DNA from: Actinomadura spongiicola | GTDB lineage: Bacteria > Actinomycetota > Actinomycetes > Streptosporangiales > Streptosporangiaceae | Length of the DNA: 64,000 nucleotides | Assembly (NCBI RefSeq): GCF_003432485.1 | Contig: NZ_QVNQ01000014.1 | Coordinates: forward strand, 62,001-126,000 | Direction: 5' to 3' | Part shown: positions 1-8,783 of the stretch, in pieces | How the letters are laid out: every line of letters begins with the position of its first letter | Position numbering within the stretch: the first letter of the stretch is position 1 | The notes under the pieces: model-generated | Seen by the model: the letters and a program-made list of their open reading frames with translations, nothing else | Databases searched by the model: none | Told to the model about the DNA's origin: nothing | Translations under genes and position numbers: made by a program

Positions 1-48
1 TGGAGGGCGGTGCCCCGGGCGCGGCGCGGCCCGGGGCACCTCTCTCGG

Positions 49-240
49 TCAGCTGTCCCACGCGCTCCATGGCGGGTTGCAGGAACCACGCTCGCTGAAG
101 TCCAACTCGTCGTGGAGCCTTTGCACGCGGCCCTCGATCGTCATGTCAATGGAGCCGGGCTTGGCGGAGCTGCTCAACGGCGCGGAAGCCGCCCCGAGTC
201 CCTCCAGCAGACTTCCCGCCAAATTGGTGTCCTTCTCCAC
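49..240 (-). CDS. small hypothetical protein (63 aa)
   Basis: A 63-residue ORF starting at GTG 240, chosen because AGAGGTGAG lies just upstream; an in-frame ATG at 270 has no such site. The product is polar, without a membrane segment, and has a single Cys in a distinctive C-terminal tail (SCNPPWSAWDS). It lies downstream of, and on the same strand as, the sigma factor and its membrane partner, so it could be the last gene of that unit. I do not recognise a family. The long acidic N-terminal part followed by a Pro/Trp-rich tail is compatible with a RiPP precursor, but no modifying enzyme is adjacent. Confidence 0.5.
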   Translation of the reverse strand: MEKDTNLAGSLLEGLGAASAPLSSSAKPGSIDMTIEGRVQRLHDELDFSERGSCNPPWSAWDS

Positions 241-336
241 CAACTCACCTCTTTTCGCGCGATACGCCATGAACGACGCAAAACTTACATGTGCCCGTTC
301 ATGACCACCACAGCCCGCTCACCTCGCGTTTCTCAC

Positions 337-352
337 TGACCGTTAGCGGTCA
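337..352 (-). terminator. short hairpin after the sigma/anti-sigma-like pair
   Basis: TGACCG and CGGTCA form a 6-bp perfect stem with a 4-nt loop, just past the stop codon of the gene ending at 370. It has no T-tract, so it may be a weak terminator or an operator for the small ORF downstream. Confidence 0.3.
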
Positions 353-369
353 CACGTGTTTGGACACGC

Positions 370-1446
370 TCACCAAGTGCCGGGCGGACCGCCCTCCACC
401 GGGCGCGACGATTTGATCTTGGTTCCGTCGATCAGATGGACGGTCTCGTCGACGATCACGGCGACCTTCCCTCCGGCCACCTCCACACCGGTCGTGGCAC
501 CGGACTCGCCCCGCGGCAACTGCACCCGGCGAGTGACCGTTCCGGTGTCCATCGAGTACCAGAGCAGTCGATGCGACCGGCCATCGTGGACCAGCACCAG
601 GACGTGCGCGCCGTCCGGTGCGTAGGCGGCGCTGCGCAACACCATTCCCGAGCCGAGAGAAACGGGACGGATATCACCATTCGCGGAGTCGAGCATCCGC
701 AATTCGGCACCGTCGCTCACGCCCTCGGTCACGGACTCGAAGACGAGGTGCCGGGCGTCCGGCGCCCACCCGAGGGAACTGGCCCAGACCTTCGGAGGCA
801 GGTCGACGACACGGCGGTCGCCCGTCGACGAATCGATGACGGTGATGACGTTGTGCGGCTGCCCGCCGCACGTCTGGCTGACGTAGGCGAACCCGCGTCC
901 ACCAGGGGCGACGGCCAGGAGACCCGGCCCCTCGCCCAGCCGTCCCCGCAGGGAGGTCCGGGGCAGTTCGGTCAACGCGGCCGGGGTGCCGTCGGCTTTC
1001 AAGGTGAGGCCGTGGAAGCGGATCCGGCACGCGTCGGGGTCGGCGGTGGTGAGGACGAACGTCCTGTTGTCACCGGCACCGGCGGAATCACGGAAACCGG
1101 ACGAACCCCGGGGAGCGGCCACCTCGGCCACGAGCCTCCCGGTGTCGGCCTTCCGCACGTTCACGGCCATCCCGCCGGGAGGCCACGCGCCGTCGAGAAC
1201 GTACTCGGCGCCCATGTAGGACGCGAAGGAGAAGCGCGGCGGCGCGTCCCCCTCCTGGGACCACGGCGCGAGCACGACGAGCACGACGGCCGCCGCGACG
1301 GCGACGACCAGCCCGCCCAAGGGAACGACGCGCACACGCCGACGCCGCGTAGACGGCTCCGCCAGCGGTCGAAGGGACCGCGACTCGACCGTGTCGGCGC
1401 CCTCGGACAACGCCGAACGCAGGACATCCTCAAAGGGCGGGGTCAC
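370..1446 (-). CDS. membrane-anchored beta-propeller-like protein, possible anti-sigma partner
   Basis: Starts at GTG 1446, whose codon overlaps the sigma-factor stop (GTGA), giving 358 aa. Residues 1-40 form a short cytoplasmic part rich in Arg at its end, residues about 42-60 form one membrane helix, and the remaining ~295 residues lie outside and contain TolB/WD40-like strand repeats (for example VAPGGRGFAYVS, WAPDARHLVFES, YAPDGAHVLVLV). Translational coupling to an ECF sigma gene suggests it senses a signal outside and holds the sigma factor inside, but no classical ZAS zinc anti-sigma motif is visible, so that role is inferred from context. Confidence 0.75.
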   Translation of the reverse strand: MTPPFEDVLRSALSEGADTVESRSLRPLAEPSTRRRRVRVVPLGGLVVAVAAAVVLVVLAPWSQEGDAPPRFSFASYMGAEYVLDGAWPPGGMAVNVRKADTGRLVAEVAAPRGSSGFRDSAGAGDNRTFVLTTADPDACRIRFHGLTLKADGTPAALTELPRTSLRGRLGEGPGLLAVAPGGRGFAYVSQTCGGQPHNVITVIDSSTGDRRVVDLPPKVWASSLGWAPDARHLVFESVTEGVSDGAELRMLDSANGDIRPVSLGSGMVLRSAAYAPDGAHVLVLVHDGRSHRLLWYSMDTGTVTRRVQLPRGESGATTGVEVAGGKVAVIVDETVHLIDGTKIKSSRPVEGGPPGTW

Positions 1447-2015
1447 CGTTCCTCCTCGTACCGTCGCCGGAGCGCGTCCAGGCCCCGGGAGATGGTGGAC
1501 TTGACCGTGCCGGCCCGCACGCCCATAGCCGCGGCGATCTCCGCTTCGGACAGGTCGAGGTAGTAGCGCAGCACGATCGCCTCCCGCTGCCGGACGGGCA
1601 GCCCGACCAGGGCCTGGAGCACGCGGCGACGATCGTCGGCGAGCATCGCGTCGCTCTCGGCCGACCACACCGGCTGCGGGGCCTGGACGAGCCCGCGTGC
1701 GAGGGCGCGGCGGCGCAGCAGCGTCCGGCACGCGTTGAGCACGGAGGCGCGGGCGTAGGCGAGCAGTTCCGGCGGCGCGGCGGGCAGTCTTCCGGGTCCC
1801 CGGGCCGCGCGCCGGTGCAGCCGGGCGTACACGTCCTGGACGACGTCCTCGGCACCGGCCCGGTCGCCCGTGAGCAGCAGCGCCAGCCGGACGAGCGACA
1901 GATGGTGGTCACGGAAGAGGTCCGCCACCGCGTCCTCGGCCGCGTCCGGTGCCTCGGACGCCTCCCGATGGCCGGGGCGGCGGGCCGCCGCCGTCAGCGC
2001 ACGATCAGATCCCAT
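1443..2015 (-). CDS. SigE-family ECF RNA polymerase sigma factor
   Basis: 190 aa. Region 2 is seen in FRDHHLSLVRLALLLTGD and AEDVVQDVYARLHRR. Region 4 is seen in LPVRQREAIVLRYYLDLS followed by the helix-turn-helix EAEIAAAMGVRAGTVKST. This is the compact two-domain layout of ECF sigma factors, specifically the SigE-like group common in actinomycetes. The N-terminal ~35 residues are low-complexity and the ATG at 2015 has no clear ribosome site, so the real start may be a little downstream. It is coupled to the membrane protein gene that follows. Confidence 0.9.
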   Translation of the reverse strand: MGSDRALTAAARRPGHREASEAPDAAEDAVADLFRDHHLSLVRLALLLTGDRAGAEDVVQDVYARLHRRAARGPGRLPAAPPELLAYARASVLNACRTLLRRRALARGLVQAPQPVWSAESDAMLADDRRRVLQALVGLPVRQREAIVLRYYLDLSEAEIAAAMGVRAGTVKSTISRGLDALRRRYEEER

Positions 2016-2108
2016 GCAGAGAGAACCAACGAATCCGCGAAAGGTTGCTTCCGTCGAGCCACGAACTCAACGACCGTCCGCGCGATCACTCTCCGCTCGG
2101 AGGAAGGC

Positions 2109-2828
2109 TCAGCCCGGCGGTTCGGTGATGAGCTTCTCGCGGGCGAATCGTTCGACGAGCACCGGCACGTAGTCGCGGAGGGGTGTCTCGTCGAAGCGGT
2201 GGTAGACCGCGTTGACGGCCTGGCTCACCTGCTCGGGTGGACGGCGTCCGGCGAGGCTGCGGATGAGGCGGTCGATCACCTCGCGCATGATGTGCTCCTC
2301 GCGCTCCACCGGGTTCCCCGACGGCGTCATCGCCAGCCCGCCCCGGCCGGGCGGAGGATGCGGCATGAACGCCGCCGGAACGTAGGAGTAGCCGAGCGAG
2401 CACGGCCCGAGCCGCGGCTGCGCGGAGTCCCGCGCCGCCAGGTTGGCCTTGATGGCGACACTGACCAGGGAGATCAGCAACCCGACGTCATCGTTGCCGC
2501 CGAGCCACAGCTCGATCCAACCGCTGCCGGGCCGGAGCCGCACGGCGGCGCAGTCGTCGAGCGGCGCGCGCATCCGCTGCACGAGCGGCCAGGTCAGATG
2601 CAGTTCGGCCTGATCGGGCCCGTGCAGATGGACGATCTGGTCACCGCCGCACGCGAACGCCTGACCCAAGCCACAGGCGGCCCGGCATAACTTCAGCGAA
2701 GGCCAACCGCTCAGTTGCTCCGTTACGCGGTCGGCCAGACAGATCTGCAGACCACCGGTCCCGCCCATACCCGTAGGATCCACCGCCGACGGCTTGATCA
2801 GTAGCCCCAGCACCCTAATCGTTACCAA
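2109..2828 (-). CDS. luciferase-fold domain protein with C-terminal three-helix-bundle domain
   Basis: 239 aa read from a TTG; the start is uncertain and a GTG five codons in is equally possible. Residues ~40-140 resemble the actinomycete luciferase-domain family: a CGLGQAF...GGDQIVHLHG entry, an AELHLTWPLV strand, PGSGWIELWLG and a final DVGLLISLVSVAIKAN helix. After a Pro-rich linker, residues ~175-235 (MREVIDRLIRSLAGRRPPEQ, then VYHRFDETPLRDYVPVLVER) resemble the three-helix-bundle dimerisation domain often seen next to tyrosine-phosphatase-like or helicase-like proteins. No catalytic role can be assigned. The fusion could be genuine or two genes run together, because an internal Met lies before the second domain. 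Confidence 0.6.
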   Translation of the reverse strand: MVTIRVLGLLIKPSAVDPTGMGGTGGLQICLADRVTEQLSGWPSLKLCRAACGLGQAFACGGDQIVHLHGPDQAELHLTWPLVQRMRAPLDDCAAVRLRPGSGWIELWLGGNDDVGLLISLVSVAIKANLAARDSAQPRLGPCSLGYSYVPAAFMPHPPPGRGGLAMTPSGNPVEREEHIMREVIDRLIRSLAGRRPPEQVSQAVNAVYHRFDETPLRDYVPVLVERFAREKLITEPPG

Positions 2829-2865
2829 TACGGCTACCCGCCCGCCACATAACGTTTCGGCACGG

Positions 2866-3828
2866 TCATGGGCCGCTGTGGACGAGAGGGGCCCAGAGTT
2901 CCGGGTTGTTCCGGAGGCGCGAGCGCAGGTCGAGGGTGACGTCGCGGAGGGTGGACGCGGCCGGATCGGCGGTCGGGGCCGCGTCCAGGGCCGTGTAAAA
3001 GGCGGCGGCGGCCTTGGCGGCGACGGTGTCGTCGAGGGGCCAGAGGCTCGCCACGACGTGCCGGAACCCGGCGAGGTGGAAGGCGGACGCCAGGTGCAGG
3101 ACCTCGTCGGCGTAGCGGACGCCGTGATCGGCGGTCGAGCAGGCCGACAGGTACGCCAGTTCGGCTTCGGTCAGCCGCAGGCCCCCGATCTCCGGAAGTG
3201 TGAGGGTCCCGTCGTGGAGCATCAGGCCACCGGCGGCCGGGGACAGGGGATCGGAGACCGCGTGGCAGGCGAAGTGCGCCCAGGTGGCGGCGCCGAGGGC
3301 GGCGAGGACGTTCCCGGCGGTGTCCTCCTCACCGGTCAGGGTCGGCCCGTCGAGGAGCGACGCCTCCGCGGCGGCCCCCGGCAGGTCGGCCTGGCCCGGG
3401 GTCCGCGCGAGCACCACCGTCAGCGCTTCGCGGCGGGTGGCGGGCGGGCGGCTCCGGGCGTCCCGGAGCGCGCGCAGGGACGGCACGAACGAGGACACCA
3501 TGACGTCCAGGGCACCCGTCCTTCCCGGTTCCTCGGCGGCGTGCAGCGGCAGCAGGCCGAGCGCGCCGGTCGGCAGCCACCAGACACGATGCGGGCCCGG
3601 ATGGGCCGGTCCCAGCGCGTCCGCGACGGGTCCGACGGCCGTGCGCCACAGCCAGGCCAGGACGTCCCTTACGGTGCGGCGGAGGGTCATCTTCCCGGCC
3701 AGGGACCCGCTGTTGGTAAGCGCGGCGAGCAGTGCCGTGACCCGTTCGGTCACGGCGGCGTCCCGGAGCTCCGGCAGGGGGACGCGGGTGGGCGGCCCGT
3801 CGGCCCGGACGAGAACGGCGTCGCCGCG
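2866..3828 (-). pseudogene. CHAT-domain protein, 5'-truncated
   Basis: About 320 codons encode a recognisable CHAT (caspase-like) peptidase domain: the entry strand DAVLVRADGPPTRVPLPELR, the LPTGALGLLPLHAA segment, the catalytic His in HFACHAVSD and the catalytic Cys in AYLSACSTAD. CHAT proteins usually carry several hundred residues of TPR repeats before this domain. Here coding character stops at about 3828; upstream the same frame stays open only as antisense to other coding DNA, and no start codon is close by. I read it as a 3' fragment left by a rearrangement. The domain itself looks intact, so a translated fragment is possible. Confidence 0.7.
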
Positions 3829-3837
3829 GTCCCGGCC

Positions 3838-4068
3838 GCGGCCCGGGACCGCAGGCCGGTCCTCGCGCTCCTCGCCGACCTGGTCGGCGGCGACCCGGCA
3901 GGGGCGCTGCGCGGCCCGGTCGCCGGCATCCCCGGCCTCGGCCCCGGACGGGCCGACGAGGAGACCTTCGGCTGCCCCGACGGGGCCTGCGACCGCGTCG
4001 TGGACGGGATTCCCGCCGGGCCGCTCCCGCGCTGCCGCGTCACCGGCCTGCCGATGGCGCCGAGGTGA
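3838..4068 (+). pseudogene. 3' remnant of a plus-strand gene (zinc-ribbon-like tail)
   Basis: The last ~76 codons before a TGA at 4066 look coding on the plus strand: LLADLVGGDPAGALRGPVAG, then CPDGACDRV and PRCRVTGLPM, a C-x4-C...C-x3-G tail that resembles a zinc ribbon. No coding character continues upstream, where the opposite-strand CHAT fragment begins, and the gene has lost its 5' end. It ends 15 bp before the membrane protein gene, so these two were probably an operon. Confidence 0.45.
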
Positions 4069-4083
4069 CCCCGAGGTCACGCC

Positions 4084-4782
4084 GTGAACGCCTTCTTCGC
4101 CGAACTCGCCAAGAAGCCCGCCGAACGCTGGGTGGGGCTGCTCGCCGTCCCCGGCCTGCTGTTCGTCGTCGTCGCCTGGGCGGGCGTGCGGCTGGGCTGG
4201 GCGCACGCCCTCGACCTGGCCGAGCTCGGCACCGAGGTCACCGACCTCGGCAAGGCGCACGGCAAGCTGACCGCACCGGCGCAGGTCCTCGCGGCCGTCG
4301 CGCTTCTGCTGGCCTCGTGCGGGGTCGGTCTCGTCGTCCAGGCGCTCACCGCGCCCGTCCGCGCCGTGTGGCTGGGCCTGTGGCCGCGCGGCCTGCACCG
4401 GTTGCGCGACCGGCTCACCGCGGCGCGGGCCGACCGCTGGAACGCCCATGTCCGGGCCCGGCAGGCCCTCCAGCGCGAGCATCCCGCCGAAGATCGGACC
4501 CCCGCGCAGCAGGCCGCCATCGACGCCGCCGCGGACCGCGCCAACCGGATCGCCCTCGCCCCTCCGACCCGTCCCACGTGGATGGGCGACCGCGCCGCGT
4601 CCGTCGAACAGGTCGCGCTGAACCGTTACTCGCTGGACCTGACGTTCGCGTGGCCTCGCCTGTGGCTCGTCCTCCCCGACGCCGTGCGCGCCGACATCTC
4701 CGCCGCGCACGGCCAGTTCGCGGCGACCGTCGTCACCTTCGCCTGGGCGATCCCCTACGCGGTGCTGACGATCTGGGGGTAG
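4084..4782 (+). CDS. membrane protein, probably cut short by an in-frame TAG
   Basis: Starts at GTG 4084. Hydrophobic segments lie near residues 18-36 (LLAVPGLLFVVVAWAGV) and 62-85 (VLAAVALLLASCGVGLVVQA), followed by a ~110-residue polar, Arg-rich part and a last hydrophobic stretch (FAWAIPYAVLTIW) at the end. After TAG 4780-4782 the same frame stays open and coding-like for another 42 codons (LHGRALAAYLGTSPPE, then GPLSPDEGRAITRQTRKGR) to TGA at 4909-4911. The protein therefore probably once ran on, and has lost part of its third membrane segment. Function unknown. Confidence 0.6.
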   Translation: MNAFFAELAKKPAERWVGLLAVPGLLFVVVAWAGVRLGWAHALDLAELGTEVTDLGKAHGKLTAPAQVLAAVALLLASCGVGLVVQALTAPVRAVWLGLWPRGLHRLRDRLTAARADRWNAHVRARQALQREHPAEDRTPAQQAAIDAAADRANRIALAPPTRPTWMGDRAASVEQVALNRYSLDLTFAWPRLWLVLPDAVRADISAAHGQFAATVVTFAWAIPYAVLTIWG

Positions 4783-4928
4783 CCCGCCGCGATCGAGCTG
4801 CACGGACGCGCCCTCGCCGCGTACCTCGGCACGTCACCGCCCGAGTACACGGGCCCGCTCTCCCCGGACGAGGGCCGGGCCATCACCCGCCAGACCCGCA
4901 AGGGACGCTGACCGCCGCCGCCCCGCCA

Positions 4929-6266
4929 TCACGACGATCGGTGGCGGCGGTGGCTGCGGTAGAGCAGCAGGGAGTACAGGGTCCCGAACGCCGCCCAGGC
5001 GAGGTAGATGCCCGGCAGACCGAGGTCGAGGTGCACGCCGAGCAGCCAGGCGAGCGGGATGAGCACGGCGTAGTCGCCGGTCACGGACGCGACCATGACG
5101 GAGCGCGTGTCACCCGCGGCGCGCAGCATGGCGCCGTAGGCGAGGGCGGCCAGCAGCGGTGCCAGGCTGAACAGGGCCAGGGGCGTGGCCGTCCAGGCGC
5201 GGTCGGACACCGCCGGGTCCGAGGCGATCAAAGAGATCAGCGGCCGTCCGGCGAGGAGCACGACGGCGGAGGGGACCAGGAGCAGGACGGTCAGCAGCCG
5301 GAGCCCGGCGCGTCGCCAGGCGTCGGCGCGATCGCGGTCGTCCGCGCCGAGCGACTGTCCGGCGAGAATGGTGATGGCCGTGGCGGCGCTGGCGAGCACG
5401 GTGAACAGCACGAGTGTGAGGTTGTCGACGATCCGGTAGGCGGCCAGGTCGGAGGTGCTCATCCGGGCCGCGAACGCCGCCAGCAGCGCCTCGTTGAGGT
5501 AGCCGATGCCCATCGCGCACATCTCCGGCCACCCGATCCGCCAGAGCCCTTTGGTGATCTCGGCGGAACCGGTGGGAGCGGGCGGCACGCGGGAGAACCT
5601 CGCCCTGGCGGTCACGAGCAGATAGGCGGTGCCGCCCGCGGTGGCGGCCAGGGTTGCGGCGGCGGCGCCGGTCACCCCGAGGTCCGCGCCGAAGATCAGC
5701 AGCAGTCCGAGAGGCAGGTTGACGGCGTTGACCAGCAGGGCGGTGTACATCGAGACCCGGGTCACGCCAACGCCCGCGAACGCCCCCTGAAGGGTGAAGG
5801 AGACGGCGGCGAACGGGACGGCGATCGCCAGCACGCGCAGGTAGTCGGCGCCGGGCCCGGTCAGGTCGTCCGCGCCGCCGAGGACGGTCAGCACGGGCGC
5901 GGCGATCAGAAAAAGGAGCGCGCCCACGGCGACTCCGGCGACCGCGGAGGTCAGCACTCCCGTCCGCACGACCCGCGCGACCTCGCCGGGACGGCCCGCG
6001 CCGTGGTGCTGCGCCACCTTCACCTGCACGGCGGTGGCCCAGCCCCGGACGGTGACCAGCGCCACCAGGTAGATCGGCGCGGCCAGGGCGAACGCGCTCA
6101 GCGCGCTCGTCGAGACCCGCGCCAGCATGACGGTGTCGACGACGTTGAGCGTGATCTGGGTGAGCCCGGCGATCATCAGCGGGAGGGCGAGTCTCCAGAC
6201 CGGCCGCATCCCGGTGCGCGGCCGGTCCGGCGCGGGTGTCCCCGCCGATTTCTCCGGTGCCGTCAC
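4929..6266 (-). CDS. MATE-family efflux transporter
   Basis: 445 aa from GTG 6266, which overlaps the stop of the upstream oxidoreductase (GTGA). Twelve hydrophobic segments in two halves, with MATE hallmarks: LPLMIAGLTQITLNVVDTVM in helix 1, AVPFAAVSFTLQGAFAG before the middle, and the second-half start WRIGWPEMCAMGIGYLNEAL. MATE proteins export small organic molecules in exchange for H+ or Na+. It is the last gene of the precursor-YcaO-oxidoreductase unit, so it is the natural candidate to export the finished peptide product. Confidence 0.9.
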   Translation of the reverse strand: MTAPEKSAGTPAPDRPRTGMRPVWRLALPLMIAGLTQITLNVVDTVMLARVSTSALSAFALAAPIYLVALVTVRGWATAVQVKVAQHHGAGRPGEVARVVRTGVLTSAVAGVAVGALLFLIAAPVLTVLGGADDLTGPGADYLRVLAIAVPFAAVSFTLQGAFAGVGVTRVSMYTALLVNAVNLPLGLLLIFGADLGVTGAAAATLAATAGGTAYLLVTARARFSRVPPAPTGSAEITKGLWRIGWPEMCAMGIGYLNEALLAAFAARMSTSDLAAYRIVDNLTLVLFTVLASAATAITILAGQSLGADDRDRADAWRRAGLRLLTVLLLVPSAVVLLAGRPLISLIASDPAVSDRAWTATPLALFSLAPLLAALAYGAMLRAAGDTRSVMVASVTGDYAVLIPLAWLLGVHLDLGLPGIYLAWAAFGTLYSLLLYRSHRRHRSS

Positions 6267-7285
6267 AGCACTGCCTGTGCGGCTTCCAGCAGTTCGGTGT
6301 CGCGGCTGAGCAGGATGAGGGTGTCGACGCGGGAGTCCTGCCACGCCTTGATCCGGTCGACGATCGCCGGGAGCGGCCCCGCCAGCGCGGTCTGGTCGAG
6401 CAGGGCGTCGGGGACCGCGGCGGCGGCGTCGGCCCGACGGTCCTCGGCGAGGTGCGCGCGGATGTCGTGGGCCGCGCCCTCGTATCCCATCTGGCAGGCG
6501 ACGTCGAAGTAGGTGTTGCGGACGCCGGCCCCCGCGGCGCCGAGCAGGTGCGCGAAGAGCGGGCGCAGCTCGTCGCGGCCCGCGGCCACGGTCGCGGCGC
6601 GGGCCACGTACAGGATCGGGGCGATCTGGACATCGCCGGGGGCGCGCCCGCTCCGTTCGATCCCCTCGTCGAGGGGACGGGTCAGGGCCTTCTCATGCTC
6701 GGGCGCGTACATCCCCGGGAACCAGCCGTCGGCGACCTCGCCCGCCAGCGCGACGCTCCGCGGGCCGATCGCGCCGAGGTAGAGCGGTATGCGCGGGCGC
6801 AGCGGCTCCAGCTCCGACCGGACGGGGCGTGCCCGGCCGGTGGAACCCGGTCCGCGGTAGGGAAGCTGGTAGATCTCGCCGTCATGCCGGACGCGCTCGT
6901 CCCGCGCGACCGCCTTGCGGACGATCTCGACGTATTCGCGGGCGCGCCGGAGGGGCCTGGCGTAGGGCTGCCCGTGCCAGCCCTCGACGATCCACGGCAC
7001 GGACAGGCCGAGGCCGAGCTGGAAGCGGCCGTTCGACAGGACGTCCAGCGTCATCGCGGCCATCGCGGTCGCCGCCGGGGTCCTGGCGGGGATCTGCATG
7101 ACGGCGGTGCCGAGCTTGACGTGGTCGGTCACGGCGGCGAGGTAGCCGAGGACGCTGACGGCGTCAGGACCGTACTCCTCCACGCTCCACACCGAGTCGA
7201 CGCCGATGCGTTCGGCGTGCTCGACGACCGGCAGCACCTCTTCGATCGGCTCTCCGCCGTAACCCAGGGCCAGCCCGAGACGCAT
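6263..7285 (-). CDS. LLM-class (F420/flavin-dependent) oxidoreductase
   Basis: 340 aa, a typical length for bacterial-luciferase-like monooxygenases and F420-dependent reductases. Family signatures: the start MRLGLALGYGG, HAERIGVDSVWSVEEYGPDA, VKLGTAVMQIPARTP, the MTLDVLSNGRFQLGLGLS core strand and PLYLGAIGPRSVALAGEVAD before GWFPG. A GGAAGG site lies upstream of ATG 7285. It follows ycaO with a 27-bp gap and is coupled to the MATE gene. In this setting it probably oxidises or reduces the modified peptide. Whether it uses F420 or FMN cannot be read from the sequence. Confidence 0.88.
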   Translation of the reverse strand: MRLGLALGYGGEPIEEVLPVVEHAERIGVDSVWSVEEYGPDAVSVLGYLAAVTDHVKLGTAVMQIPARTPAATAMAAMTLDVLSNGRFQLGLGLSVPWIVEGWHGQPYARPLRRAREYVEIVRKAVARDERVRHDGEIYQLPYRGPGSTGRARPVRSELEPLRPRIPLYLGAIGPRSVALAGEVADGWFPGMYAPEHEKALTRPLDEGIERSGRAPGDVQIAPILYVARAATVAAGRDELRPLFAHLLGAAGAGVRNTYFDVACQMGYEGAAHDIRAHLAEDRRADAAAAVPDALLDQTALAGPLPAIVDRIKAWQDSRVDTLILLSRDTELLEAAQAVL

Positions 7286-7312
7286 GCGGCGCTTCCTTCC
7301 AGTCGGATCGGG

Positions 7313-8701
7313 TCAGGAGAACGGGAGGGGGTCGCGGACGAGGTCGTCCTCGGTGAGCGGGCGCGGCGTCCAGCCCCGCGCCGCCGGTTCGCGGTAGAGC
7401 CGCTCGCCGCCGAGGAACGGGAACGCCGCGGGGGCGTTGGAGTACAGGCCCGGCACGACGACGCGGACGACGCTCAGCCCGGCCGCCTCGGGGAGCGTGA
7501 GGTCGACGGCGACGGCCCGCAGTCCCCGGCCGGCGAGGAGACCCAGATAGTGGCCGAGCCGTTCGGCGGTCCCGGCCGGAATGTCGGCGGGGCCGGTGCG
7601 CGCGGGGGCCGGGCGGCGGAGCCGGTCCAGGCGCTGGTCCTGCGCCCGCGGGTCGAGGTAGAGCTGGAGGTGCAGCCGCACGTCGTTGACATCACGCAGA
7701 TCGGGGCGGAAGTCGTCGAGGTGGGCGCGGTCCCTCCGATGGGGACGATACGGATCGCGCGTGATCTTTCCGGCGCGGACGGCCGTCCAGTAGGGGCCCT
7801 CGCCGTCCAGCAGGTCAAGGCTCGCCTCGTGGGTGCCGAGAGCCTCGGTGAACGCCTTCGCTACCGCGGCCTCCCAGGTCGGACGGCAGGCGCTGCCGAA
7901 GCCGACGAGCCGGCGCGCCGGGTCTTCGACGAAGACTCCGGCGACGTTGACGTCGAAGGTCGAGGGGACGCGCAGCAGCGAGACGCGCAGCCCGGCCCGT
8001 TCGGCCTCGGTGAGCGCGGTCGCGAGGGGCCCGGGGGTCGCCGGTTCGGTACCGGCGGTGGCGGGTGCGCCGCTGAGCCACCAGAGGGTCACCGCGTCGC
8101 GTTCGAGGACCTCCTCCAGGGCGGCGACGGTCGCCTCCGGCGGGCTCGTCCCCGCGGCCGTCCCCGCGAGCACGGGGTAGTTGGTGGGCGGCTCGGCGGC
8201 GCGGGCCCCCCGGAAGTAGTTGACATAAACCAGGGACGCCGGCACCAGGATCTCGCCGCCGCCGGTCAGCGCGCGGCCGGGCGTCCAGGCGATCTCCAGG
8301 TCGGGGGTCGGCGCGACGAAGGGGAAACCGCGGTGCGCGTACTGGGACGGCGAGTACAGCGCGAACTCGCGGGGGTCGACGGCGTCCGCACCCTCTCGCC
8401 GCAGCGCCCTGAACGACCTGGTCGGCAGGTCGGCGGGCACGACGTTCGCGCAGTAGCGTTCGACGGCCTCCCCGATCGCCGCCCGGCGTGCGGCTTCATG
8501 ATCGGCCAGCGCGGCTCCGCCGGTGACGACGTCGATGGCCGCGGACGCGTACCGAGGGTGCGCGGACACCCAGGCGCTGTAGGAGACGCAGGACGGGACG
8601 GGCCGCACCCGCGGCCGGTCGATCTCGACCCGCCGCACGAGCCCGGACGGAGCGCCCGCGGCGACGCCGTTGACGTCGGCTCGTACGATCTGGCGTTTCA
8701 C
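7313..8701 (-). CDS. YcaO-domain peptide-modifying enzyme
   Basis: 462 aa from GTG 8701 with GGGAGGAACAG just upstream. YcaO enzymes use ATP to activate a backbone amide, giving azolines, thioamides or amidines. Seen here: the ATP/Mg2+ motifs (AAIGEAVERYCANV, then VAALEEVLERDAVTLWWL), an AGTAAG loop, FTEALGTHEASLDLL and the late VRVVVPGLYSNAPA segment. The chain ends DPLPFS, a short Pro-containing tail of the kind used by azoline-forming YcaOs. There is no E1-like/Ocin-ThiF partner, TfuA or McbC-type dehydrogenase nearby, so it must act alone or with the adjacent oxidoreductase. It lies 82 bp after the precursor gene, past a hairpin. Confidence 0.88.
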   Translation of the reverse strand: MKRQIVRADVNGVAAGAPSGLVRRVEIDRPRVRPVPSCVSYSAWVSAHPRYASAAIDVVTGGAALADHEAARRAAIGEAVERYCANVVPADLPTRSFRALRREGADAVDPREFALYSPSQYAHRGFPFVAPTPDLEIAWTPGRALTGGGEILVPASLVYVNYFRGARAAEPPTNYPVLAGTAAGTSPPEATVAALEEVLERDAVTLWWLSGAPATAGTEPATPGPLATALTEAERAGLRVSLLRVPSTFDVNVAGVFVEDPARRLVGFGSACRPTWEAAVAKAFTEALGTHEASLDLLDGEGPYWTAVRAGKITRDPYRPHRRDRAHLDDFRPDLRDVNDVRLHLQLYLDPRAQDQRLDRLRRPAPARTGPADIPAGTAERLGHYLGLLAGRGLRAVAVDLTLPEAAGLSVVRVVVPGLYSNAPAAFPFLGGERLYREPAARGWTPRPLTEDDLVRDPLPFS

Positions 8702-8748
8702 CTGTTCCTCCCGCTCCCTCGCGCCCGTTCCGGAGGGCGAGATCGGTC

Positions 8749-8775
8749 GAGGGAGCGGCCAGGGACCGCTCCCTC
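8749..8775 (-). terminator. attenuator hairpin between precursor and ycaO
   Basis: GAGGGAGCGG and CCGCTCCCTC form a perfect 10-bp stem with a 7-nt loop, 9 bp beyond the precursor stop. Such hairpins between a RiPP precursor and its modifying enzymes usually let the precursor be made in excess. Confidence 0.7.
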
Positions 8776-8783
8776 ACCGCCGA

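Noticed and set aside
3200..4087. Plus-strand ORF opposite the CHAT domain
   Set aside because: No domain or ribosome site, and the opposite strand encodes an intact CHAT core.
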